A stretch of 5,598 nucleotides of DNA from Burkholderiaceae bacterium (lineage in GTDB: Bacteria > Pseudomonadota > Gammaproteobacteria > Burkholderiales > Burkholderiaceae_C), in contig CP059256.1 of NCBI GenBank assembly GCA_013693755.1, positions 3,269,383-3,274,980 on the forward strand. Direction: 5' to 3'. Within the stretch, counting starts at the first letter, position 1, and every line of letters starts with the position of its first letter. The notes beneath the pieces were generated by a model that saw nothing but the letters and a program-made list of their open reading frames with translations, ran no database searches and was not told the DNA's origin. A program made the position numbers and the translations under genes. Below are positions 1 through 5,598 of the stretch, in pieces.

Positions 1-150
1 TATGCACGGGCCTGGGGCAGCGAGTTTGTACGCCTTAACGAGGCCGGTCACATCAATGTGGACTCTGGTCATGGCGAGTGGCCGCTCGGTCTCGCCTTGT
101 TGCAGTCCCTCGGTGTCGATGTCCCGCAGACTGCACCAGCGCATGCATGA
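1..150 (+). CDS. RBBP9/YdeN-family serine hydrolase, 3' end only
   Basis: This is the last 49 codons of a gene whose start lies before the window; it ends in TGA at 148-150. The visible tail contains GHINVDSGHGEWPLG. In the RBBP9/YdeN family of small alpha/beta hydrolases the GHIN...SG segment near the C-terminus carries the His of the Ser-Asp-His catalytic triad, so the visible His17 of this fragment is the likely catalytic base. The nucleophile and acid are outside the window and cannot be checked. The physiological substrate of these cytosolic esterase-like proteins is generally unknown. The gene reads in the same direction as the sulfate operon, with a 103-nt gap before sbp, so it is probably a separate unit. 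The family call rests on this one motif. Confidence 0.75.
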   Translation, partial: YARAWGSEFVRLNEAGHINVDSGHGEWPLGLALLQSLGVDVPQTAPAHA

Positions 151-253
151 CCGCCTTATTCGTTAGACAAATATGGAAACAAGAACAAAGTCGTTTGTCA
201 ATGAAGGCATGCATCCCAGAATCCAAAGCACTCCTTCTTTTGTAGGTCTCACC
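151..253 (+). promoter_or_regulatory. Leader and probable promoter region of the sulfate operon
   Basis: This 103-nt stretch is visibly richer in A and T than the genes around it. It contains an inverted repeat GACAAA (166-171) ... TTTGTC (194-199), and the pentamer TCGTT occurs at 160-164 and 191-195. Sulfate uptake operons in proteobacteria are usually activated by LysR-type regulators of the CysB/Cbl group, so this is where such a site would be expected. I cannot assign a convincing -35/-10 pair, and no CysB consensus is recognisable. TAGGT at 243-247 lies 6 nt before the ATG at 254 and is a weak Shine-Dalgarno match that favours that start. Confidence 0.35.
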
Positions 254-1249
254 ATGAAGTACAACCTCAAAACTGCCCTCGGCGCCATCGCCTTCGCCGC
301 TGCATCGGCCGCTTCCGCCCAGACCGCGCTGCTCAACGTCTCGTACGACGTTTCGCGCGAGTTCTACAAGGAGTTCAATGCCGCCTACGTGGCCCATGCG
401 AAGAAAGCCGGCAAGGACATCAAGGTCGACCAGTCGCATGCCGGCTCCAGCGCCCAGGCGCGTGCCGTGGCCGACGGTCTGGAGGCCGACGTGGTGACCT
501 TCAACACCACCACCGATGTCGATTTCCTGGCCGAGAAGGGCGTGGTGGCCAAGGACTGGCGCCAGAAGTTCCCGAACAACGCCGCACCCACCACGTCCAC
601 CATGCTGTTCCTGGTGCGCCAGGGCAACCCCAAGGGCATCAAGGACTGGGACGACCTGATCAAGCCCGGCGTGCAGGTGGTGGTGGTCAACCCCAAGACC
701 GGTGGCAATGGCCGCATGGCCTACCTGGCCGCCTGGGGCCAGGTGCGCGCCAAGGGCGGCACCGACGCGCAGGCCGCCGAGTTCGTGAGCAAGCTCTACA
801 AGAACGTGCCGGTGCTGGCGCGCGGCGGGCGTGATGCGACCGGCATCTTCCTGCAGCGCAACATCGGCGACGTGCTGGTGACGTTTGAATCCGAGGTGGT
901 GTCGGTGGACAACGAGTTCGGCAAGGGCAAGGTCGACGCTATCCACCCCAGCGCCTCCATCGTGGCCGAGAACCCGGTGGCGGTCGTCGAGCGCACCGTG
1001 GCCAAGAAGGGCACGGCGGCCGACGCCAAGGCCTACCTGGACTTCCTGTACTCGCCCGAAGGCCAGGAGATCGCGGCCAAGCACAACATCCGTCCGCGCA
1101 ACGAAGCGGTCCTGAAGAAGTACGCCAGCGCCTTCAAGCCCATCAAGCTGTTCACCGTCGAGCAGTACTTCGGTTCGCTGGGCGAGGCACAGAAAGTGCA
1201 CTTCAACGACGGCGGCCAGTTCGACAAACTTTATACGGCCGGCAAGTAA
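254..1249 (+). CDS. sbp: Periplasmic sulfate-binding protein of the sulfate ABC importer
   Basis: This encodes a 331-residue binding protein that would capture sulfate (possibly thiosulfate) in the periplasm and deliver it to CysT-CysW. An upstream in-frame ATG at 173 exists, but the start at 254 is preferred: it opens directly into a signal peptide (MKYNLKTALG... ending ASA, residue 22, before Gln23) and has a weak TAGGT ribosome site. Family motifs include NVSYDVSREFYKEFN (28-42), HAGSSAQAR (62-70), GLEADVV (75-81), NPKTGGNGR (146-154), IGDVLVTFESE (204-214) and a C-terminal LFTVEQYFG...FNDGGQFD (299-324). Length matches the family. From memory of enteric Sbp, the position of ligand Ser130 is Gly150 here and that of Trp192 is Phe211, so anion specificity may differ. 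It is the first gene of the operon, and cysT starts 3 nt after its stop. Confidence 0.92.
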   Translation: MKYNLKTALGAIAFAAASAASAQTALLNVSYDVSREFYKEFNAAYVAHAKKAGKDIKVDQSHAGSSAQARAVADGLEADVVTFNTTTDVDFLAEKGVVAKDWRQKFPNNAAPTTSTMLFLVRQGNPKGIKDWDDLIKPGVQVVVVNPKTGGNGRMAYLAAWGQVRAKGGTDAQAAEFVSKLYKNVPVLARGGRDATGIFLQRNIGDVLVTFESEVVSVDNEFGKGKVDAIHPSASIVAENPVAVVERTVAKKGTAADAKAYLDFLYSPEGQEIAAKHNIRPRNEAVLKKYASAFKPIKLFTVEQYFGSLGEAQKVHFNDGGQFDKLYTAGK

Positions 1250-1252
1250 GCC

Positions 1253-2143
1253 ATGACTGGACACGTTGTTTCGCTGCCGGGCTCGGCGCCGGCGGCCGGG
1301 GCCGGTGCGCGCCGCAGCAGCGCGCGCGTGCTGCCGGGCTTCAACCTCACGCTGGGGTACGCGGTGCTGTACCTGAGCCTGATCGTGCTGATCCCGCTCT
1401 CGGCGCTGGTCTTCAAGACCTTCAGCATGACCTGGCCGCAGTTCTGGGAGGCGGTCACCTCGCCTCGGGCCCTGGCGTCCTACCGGCTGACCTTCGGCGC
1501 CTCGTTCATCGCGGCCCTGGTCAACGTGGTGTTCGGTCTGCTGGTGGCCTGGGTGCTGGTGCGTTACCCGTTCCCGGGCAAGAAGATCGTGGACGCGCTG
1601 GTGGACCTGCCGTTTGCATTGCCGACCGCCGTGGCGGGCATTTCGCTCACCGCCCTGCTGGCGGGCAACGGCTGGATCGGCCAGTACTTCGAGCCGCACG
1701 GCATCCAGCTCGCCTTCAACCCCAATGGCGTGGTGATTGCGCTCATCTTCATCGGGCTGCCCTTCGTGGTGCGCACGGTGCAGCCGGTGCTGGAAGACGC
1801 CGAGAAGGAGCTGGAAGAAGCGGCCACTTGCCTGGGCGCCACGCGTTGGCAGACCTTCAGCCGCGTCATCTTCCCCAGCATCGCGCCCGCGCTGCTGACC
1901 GGTTTTGCGATGGCCTTCGCGCGCGCCGTGGGCGAGTACGGCTCGGTCATTTTCATCGCCGGCAACATGCCCATGGTTTCCGAGATCACGCCGCTGATCA
2001 TCATCGGCAAGCTGGAGCAGTACGACTACGCGGGCGCCACCGCGGTGGCCACCGTTATGTTGGTCATCTCTTTCATCCTGCTGCTCATCATCAACGGCCT
2101 GCAAGGCTGGCAGCGCAAGCGCTCCGCGGGGAATTCGCAATGA
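1253..2143 (+). CDS. cysT: Sulfate ABC transporter permease CysT (CysU)
   Basis: This encodes a 296-residue inner-membrane permease that pairs with CysW to form the sulfate channel. After a 25-residue basic, Ala-rich N-terminus, about six hydrophobic segments are visible near residues 35-55, 83-103, 117-137, 159-176, 211-236 and 263-283. The cytoplasmic EAA loop that docks on the ATPase is at 188-208 ([15 protein letters not shown]...). [13 protein letters not shown] (118-130), [12 protein letters not shown] (227-238) and [21 protein letters not shown] (244-264) are typical of CysT. The frame is intact. The ATG follows the sbp stop by 3 nt, and the TGA overlaps the cysW start as ATGA, indicating translational coupling within one operon. 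Length is close to that of other CysT proteins, and nothing is missing. Confidence 0.95.
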   Translation: MTGHVVSLPGSAPAAGAGARRSSARVLPGFNLTLGYAVLYLSLIVLIPLSALVFKTFSMTWPQFWEAVTSPRALASYRLTFGASFIAALVNVVFGLLVAWVLVRYPFPGKKIVDALVDLPFALPTAVAGISLTALLAGNGWIGQYFEPHGIQLAFNPNGVVIALIFIGLPFVVRTVQPVLEDAEKELEEAATCLGATRWQTFSRVIFPSIAPALLTGFAMAFARAVGEYGSVIFIAGNMPMVSEITPLIIIGKLEQYDYAGATAVATVMLVISFILLLIINGLQGWQRKRSAGNSQ

Positions 2144-3049
2144 GTGGCCAGAACAGCATTCGCACCGCCCAGCGCGGTACCACCGAAGCGCCCTGGATCC
2201 GCTGGACGCTGACCGGCATCGCGCTGGTGTTCATGTTCCTGTTCCTGGTGCTGCCGCTGGCGGCCGTGTTCACCGAAGCCCTGCGCAAGGGCTGGGACGC
2301 CTACTGGGAAGCGCTCAAGGAACCCGACGCCTGGTCGGCCATCCGGCTGACGCTGATCACCGCCGCCGTGGCCGTGCCGCTGAACCTGGTGTTTGGTGGC
2401 CGCAGCCTGGTGCATTGCCAAATTCGAGTTCAGGGGCAAGTCCTTCCTGACCACGCTGATCGACCTGCCGTTCTCGGTCTCGCCCGTGGTGGCCGGCCTG
2501 ATCTATGTGCTGGTCTTCGGTGCGCAGGGTTGGCTCGGCCCCTGGCTGATGGCGCACGACATCAAGATCGTGTTCGCCGTGCCCGGCATCATCCTGGCCA
2601 CCATCTTCGTCACCTTTCCCTTCATCGCGCGCGAACTCATCCCGCTGATGCAGGCCCAGGGCAATGACGAGGAGCAGGCGGCACAGGTGTTGGGTGCAAC
2701 CGGATGGCAGACCTTCTGGTACGTGACCCTGCCCAACATCAAGTGGGGCCTGATCTACGGCGTCATCCTGTGCAACGCGCGCGCCATGGGCGAGTTCGGC
2801 GCGGTGTCGGTGGTCTCGGGCCACATCCGCGGCCAGACCAACACCATGCCGCTGCATGTAGAGGTGCTCTACAACGAATACCAGTCGGTGGCTGCTTTCG
2901 CCGTGGCCTCACTGCTGGCCTTGCTGGCCCTGGTCACGCTGGTGATCAAGTCGGCGGCGGAATGGCGCATGGAGAACGAAATCAAGACCTTGGCCGAACT
3001 GCCGCCAGAGCGGCCAACACCAGCAGCAGCCGGCAGCGGCGCCCTCTGA
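2140..3049 (+). pseudogene. cysW: Sulfate ABC transporter permease CysW, frameshifted near residue 86
   Basis: This is the second sulfate permease. The ATG at 2140 overlaps the cysT stop. The frame gives normal CysW sequence to ...NLVFG (residues 82-86, to 2397), then runs into unrelated residues. Normal CysW resumes one frame over as [12 protein letters not shown] from 2396 and continues to the TGA at 3047-3049. Joining the parts needs 2 nt (a lost GT/TG at about 2395-2399, GGTGTGGCC becoming GGTGGCC) and gives 303 residues, close to the roughly 290 of E. coli CysW. The second part carries [13 protein letters not shown], the EAA loop ([16 protein letters not shown]) and [11 protein letters not shown]. 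No stop interrupts the restored frame. If the shift is real, the first product lacks most of the membrane domain and sulfate uptake should fail. A sequencing error is equally possible. cysA starts 18 nt downstream. Confidence 0.9.
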
Positions 3050-3067
3050 GCAATACCGAGAACTTCC

Positions 3068-4154
3068 ATGAGCATTGAAATCCGCAACGTCAACAAGCAC
3101 TTCGGCTCGTTTCAGGCCCTGCGTGACGTCAACCTCGATATCGCATCAGGCGAGCTTCTGGCTCTGCTGGGCCCCTCGGGCTGCGGCAAAACCACGCTAC
3201 TGCGCATCATCGCCGGCCTGGAAACGCCGGACAGCGGCAGCATCCTGTTTGCCGGCGAAGACACGACCGACGTGCACGTACGCGAGCGCAAGGTGGGCTT
3301 CGTATTCCAGCACTACGCGCTGTTCCGCCACATGACGGTGTTCGAGAACGTGGCCTTCGGCCTGCGCGTCAAGCCACGCGATCAACGTCCAAGCGATGCA
3401 CAAATCAAGCAGAAGGTGACCGACCTCCTCAAGCTGGTGCAGCTGGACTGGCTGGGTGACCGGTACCCATCTCAACTCGGGAGGTCAGCGCCAGCGCATT
3501 GCCCTCGCGCGTGCACTGGCCGTGGAACCCCAGGTCCTGCTGCTGGATGAACCCTTTGGTGCGCTGGACGCAAAGGTGCGCAAGGAACTTCGCCGCTGGC
3601 TACGTCGCTTACACGATGAGCTGCACGTCACCTCCATCTTCGTCACGCACGACCAGGAAGAAGCACTGGAAGTGGCCGACCGCGTGGTGCTGATGAACAA
3701 AGGCGTGGTCGAACAGTCAGGCTCGCCACAGGACGTTTGGGACCACCCGGCCAGCCCATTCGTCTACGGCTTCCTGGGCGATGTGAACCTGTTCCACGGC
3801 CGCGCGCACGAAGGTCTGCTGCATCTGGACGGTGTCGCCATCCAGACGCCTGAACACGCGAGCGTTCAGAATGCCCAGGCCTTCGCCTACGTGCGCCCGC
3901 ACGACCTGGACGTGCAGCGCTATGCGTCGGGAGCATCGGGCATTGTGGCCAAGCTCAGCCGAGCCATTGTGGTGGGACCCATCGCGCGACTTGAACTGTT
4001 GCCGTTGGAAAACAACCAACCGGTTGGTCACGACCCGTTGATCGAGGCACAGATACCTGCGCAGCAGTTTCGCGAGCTGGGCTTCCAGGAAGGCGAGACG
4101 CTGGTGGTGTCACCGCGCAAGGCGCGCGTATTCCTGCAACCACAAGCCGCCTAA
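3068..4154 (+). pseudogene. cysA: Sulfate ABC transporter ATPase CysA, frameshifted in the ABC signature
   Basis: This is the ATP-hydrolysing subunit that would power Sbp-CysTW. The start ATG at 3068 opens [13 protein letters not shown]; only a weak GAG lies upstream. The first frame holds Walker [10 protein letters not shown] (35-43) and the Q-loop Gln81, and runs to ...YPSQL (137, to 3478). It then breaks and ends at a TGA at 3548-3550. The other frame resumes from 3477 with [14 protein letters not shown], Walker B VLLLDEP, the D-loop, the switch His of VTHDQ (about residue 195) and a C-terminal TOBE-like regulatory domain ending at the TAA 4152-4154. Restoring 2 nt (CTC for CTCTC at 3476-3478) rebuilds LSGGQ exactly and gives 362 residues, against about 365 in E. 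coli. As written, neither fragment has both ATP-binding halves. The intact motifs suggest a very recent change or a sequence error. Confidence 0.92.
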
Positions 4155-4260
4155 AAGGTGGGCCGTTGAATCTGGGGCAAAGGCATTGGCCACTTCGTTG
4201 AAAGCCTGCGGTTTTCCCACCTTGACGAACCGCCCGTAGTGGTCGTTGGAATGCCATCAC

Positions 4261-4280
4261 CCGTCACTAGACGGCGTTTT
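4261..4280 (+). terminator. Weak candidate intrinsic terminator of the sulfate operon
   Basis: A hairpin CCGTC-ACTA-GACGG (4261-4274) has five perfect, mostly GC pairs and a four-base loop. It is followed by CG and four T (4277-4280). It lies 106 nt after the cysA stop and just before the end of the convergent dioxygenase gene. The stem is short and the T tract is brief, so this is only a candidate. On the minus strand the hairpin is not followed by T, so it would not serve the dioxygenase. The rest of 4155-4291 holds no gene that I can support. Confidence 0.3.
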
Positions 4281-4291
4281 CAGAAGTAGGG

Positions 4292-5202
4292 TCACGAGTG
4301 CCCCTCAAACACCCGACGGTTGGTGTTTTTGGTGACGGCGGCGGCAGAGCGCGGGTTGAACGTGACACGGTGTGTGACGCGGCGTGCGGGCCAGTAGTCG
4401 GCGGCGGCAAAGTGCTGGGTTGTGCGGTTGTCCCAAACCGCAATGCCGTTTTTCCCACTTGTGGCTGTACACGAACTGCGGCTGCACGATCCATTCGCGC
4501 AGGAACTCCAGTACCGCTCGGCTTTCACGGAAGTGCAGGCCATCGATGTGTTTGGTGAAGTTCTCGTTAACGAACAGCACTGGTTTGCCCGACTCAGGGT
4601 GTGGACGCACCACAGGATGGCTGACAGGCTTGTACAGCTGCAGCGCCCTGATGAGCGCATCCTCACCCACGTTGGCCAACGCGTTGCGCCAACCACTGAT
4701 CTCCCAAGTATGGGTGGCCGTCTTCCCTGAAGAAACTGACGATAGCCCTCCGAAAGTGCTGCATAGGCCTTGCTCAGGCTGGCCCAGGACGTGTTGCCGC
4801 CCTGCTCTGGCAACTCGGTGATCTGAATCACTGTGCCGGCCGGCGGTTCGGGCAACCAGGTCAAGTCGCTGTGCCACACGTCGATCTCGGGTCTTCGTTG
4901 CTCGTTGAATTCGATCACCTCCAGGAACGGGTGACCGTCCTTGCGGGGAAAGAACGCGCCAGGTGCCAGCGGACCAAAACCGATGCCAGCTCGGTGTGTT
5001 GTTCGGGTGCCAAAACCTGAGGTGGCAGCAGCAGCACCTCAAACTCAAGCAAGGCCTGGTACAGCTCCTTGCGCACACCGTCGCTCAGAGGATGGCGCAG
5101 GTCAACTCCTTCGATCCGGGCTGCAAAGCCAGGCAAATGGGGGATGGGCTGAATGTGTTCGTAGCGACCTGGCTGTTTCGACAACTGGGTTTCCTGACTC
5201 AT
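4292..5202 (-). pseudogene. TauD/TfdA-family Fe(II)/2-oxoglutarate dioxygenase, three frameshifts
   Basis: Such cytoplasmic enzymes hydroxylate a substrate next to sulfur or oxygen using O2 and 2-oxoglutarate; TauD releases sulfite from taurine. The ATG at 5202 has a good ribosome site (GAGGT at 5207-5211). The protein is split over three frames: residues 1-75 (MSQETQLSK...ELASV), then FGPLAPGAFFP through WHSDLTW to YRQFLQ, then TATHTWEISGW to SHKWE, then NGIAVWDNR to the TGA at 4292-4294. Breaks fall at A4 4976-4979 (1 nt missing), C3 4725-4727 (1 missing) and T5 4449-4453 (2 missing, or 1 extra). The restored protein is 304 residues (E. coli TauD is about 283). The iron ligands His111, Asp113 and His265 and the anion-binding Arg276 and Arg280 are all present. 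The taurine-contacting His70 of E. coli aligns with Gly82, so the substrate may not be taurine. The gene converges on cysA. Confidence 0.88.
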
Positions 5203-5258
5203 GTGAACCTCATTCGTTTGGACGCCGTGCCAGGGCATGGCGGTGGCTGCTGAATGCC

Positions 5259-5287
5259 AATGTAGGCAGCTTGGCGACCGTCAGCAA
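5259..5287 (-). promoter_or_regulatory. Weak sigma70-like promoter candidate for the dioxygenase gene
   Basis: Read on the minus strand, TTGCTG (5282-5287) and TACATT (5259-5264) are separated by 17 nt, the ideal sigma70 spacing, and lie about 57 nt before the start codon at 5202. Only 3 of 6 and 4 of 6 bases match the consensus, so the site would need an activator or may be chance. A 6-bp dyad at 5305-5323 lies just upstream of the -35, where an activator would be expected to bind. Confidence 0.25.
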
Positions 5288-5304
5288 CGAAGCAAAACGA
5301 ACAT

Positions 5305-5323
5305 CCAAATGACGGAAATTTGG
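5305..5323. promoter_or_regulatory. Short dyad CCAAAT-N7-ATTTGG, possible operator
   Basis: CCAAAT (5305-5310) and ATTTGG (5318-5323) form a perfect 6-bp inverted repeat with a 7-nt spacer, in the intergenic region between two divergent genes. It sits 18 nt upstream of the candidate -35 of the dioxygenase gene. Size and symmetry suit a dimeric regulator, but the motif does not match one I recognise, and a 6-bp dyad can occur by chance in a region of this length. Confidence 0.25.
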
Positions 5324-5414
5324 GTCCGAAGGGCAGATGCGATCCGCGCATGAAGCGGCCTCTGTTCAGTCGACACCGACCGGTATGCATATGCGCTTTC
5401 ATTCGTTCGCTTCA

Positions 5415-5458
5415 CGGCCGGCTTTGTCTAGATTGCACTCCCCATTGATTGCCGGCCG
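5415..5458. repeat. Inverted repeat CGGCCGGC ... GCCGGCCG before the nitroreductase gene
   Basis: Two 8-bp arms (5415-5422 and 5451-5458) are exact reverse complements separated by 28 nt. The intervening stretch contains GATTGC twice (5431-5436 and 5447-5452) and is less GC-rich than its flanks. The right arm ends 15 nt before the ATG at 5474, so a stem here could hide the translation start, or the arms could be paired protein sites. Each arm is itself made of overlapping palindromes (CGGCCG, GCCGGC), so chance in GC-rich DNA is quite possible. The function is not known. Confidence 0.35.
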
Positions 5459-5473
5459 ACGCGACCATCCTCC

Positions 5474-5598
5474 ATGCCTGAACCCAATCCCCTGCTCCAC
5501 GCTCGCTATGGCGTGCACGCGAACACCCTGCCGCCGCTGGACTTGAATCCGGTGGTCGAGCATCTGTTGTCGCACCGCACGATGCGGCATTTCCTGTC
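5474..5598 (+). CDS. Nitroreductase-family protein, 5' end only
   Basis: Forty-one codons plus two bases are visible before the window ends. After a variable Pro-rich lead (MPEPNPLLHARYGVHANTLPPLDL) comes NPVVEHLLSHRTMRHFL (residues 25-41). This fits the first helix of FMN-dependent nitroreductase and NAD(P)H oxidoreductase proteins, where the pattern LLxHRSxRxF carries the conserved Arg that contacts the FMN phosphate. The catalytic and dimer regions lie outside the window. The ATG at 5474 is chosen because it begins the recognisable lead, although no clear Shine-Dalgarno precedes it. The gene is divergent from the dioxygenase, 271 nt away; FMN enzymes sometimes accompany sulfonate use, but a link here is only inference. 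Confidence 0.7.
   Translation, partial: MPEPNPLLHARYGVHANTLPPLDLNPVVEHLLSHRTMRHFL

Noticed and set aside
173..253. N-terminal extension of sbp from the ATG at 173
   Set aside because: The added 27 residues are polar, precede a clean signal peptide and have no ribosome site; the ATG at 254 explains secretion better.
53..2140. A 695-codon open frame on the minus strand running opposite sbp and cysT
   Set aside because: It lies exactly antisense to two well-supported transporter genes, its product is a His/Arg/Gln/Gly-rich string with no recognisable domain, and long antisense frames are common opposite GC-rich genes with strong third-position bias.
2396..3478. Programmed ribosomal frameshifting to make full CysW and CysA
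   Set aside because: There is no slippery heptamer with a downstream structure. A simple +1 slip would drop the Ser of LSGGQ in CysA, and neither gene is known to use recoding.
2392..3480. Phase variation by dinucleotide repeats in cysW and cysA
   Set aside because: The repeats are only one or two units long, far too short for contingency-locus slippage.
4155..4223. Inverted repeat AAGGTGGG ... CCCACCTT after cysA as a terminator
   Set aside because: The 8-bp arms are exact, but the loop is about 53 nt and no T run follows, so it is a poor intrinsic terminator.
3643..4260. Minus-strand open frames opposite the 3' half of cysA
   Set aside because: They have Arg/Gly/Pro-rich composition, no ribosome site and no family motif, and they overlap a conserved ATPase sequence.
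4298..5312. Plus-strand open frames across the dioxygenase region
   Set aside because: All overlap the minus-strand dioxygenase, whose restored protein has clear family motifs; the plus-strand products show none.
1..5598. CRISPR arrays, tRNA or rRNA genes, insertion sequences, attachment sites
   Set aside because: No regularly spaced repeats, tRNA-like cloverleaf, rRNA sequence, transposase or terminal repeats were seen when reading both strands.

Overview
The window looks like chromosomal DNA of a GC-rich betaproteobacterium, most likely Burkholderiales and probably Comamonadaceae-like. This rests on the GC-rich third codon positions and on the style of the sulfate permease proteins; it is a judgement from memory, not a search.

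Layout: (1) 1-150 is the 3' end of an RBBP9/YdeN-type serine hydrolase. (2) 151-253 is a relatively AT-rich leader that probably carries the promoter of the next operon. (3) 254-4154 is a plus-strand sulfate ABC importer operon in the order sbp (periplasmic binding protein), cysT and cysW (two permeases), cysA (ATPase). Its joints are tight: 3 nt, an ATGA overlap, then 18 nt. (4) 4155-4291 is a short convergent intergenic region with one weak candidate terminator. (5) 4292-5202 on the minus strand is a TauD/TfdA-family Fe(II)/2-oxoglutarate dioxygenase. (6) 5203-5473 is a divergent intergenic region with two dyads and a weak promoter candidate. (7) 5474 to the window end is the start of a nitroreductase-family gene.

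The genes suggest a sulfur-supply locus. Sbp-CysTWA would import sulfate (or a related oxyanion), and the dioxygenase would release sulfite or another product from an organic substrate in the cytoplasm.

The most striking feature is damage. cysW, cysA and the dioxygenase are all broken by frameshifts: five in total between about 2395 and 4980. Each is best explained by loss of 1 or 2 nt in a short homopolymer or dinucleotide repeat. No nonsense codon appears in the restored frames and every catalytic motif is still present, while sbp and cysT upstream are intact. This fits either a patch of poor consensus sequence or very recent inactivation. Two smaller points are also worth attention: Sbp lacks both side chains that hydrogen-bond sulfate in the enteric protein, and the dioxygenase lacks the His that helps bind the taurine sulfonate in E. 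coli TauD. I found no CRISPR array, RNA gene, insertion sequence or clearly novel system.
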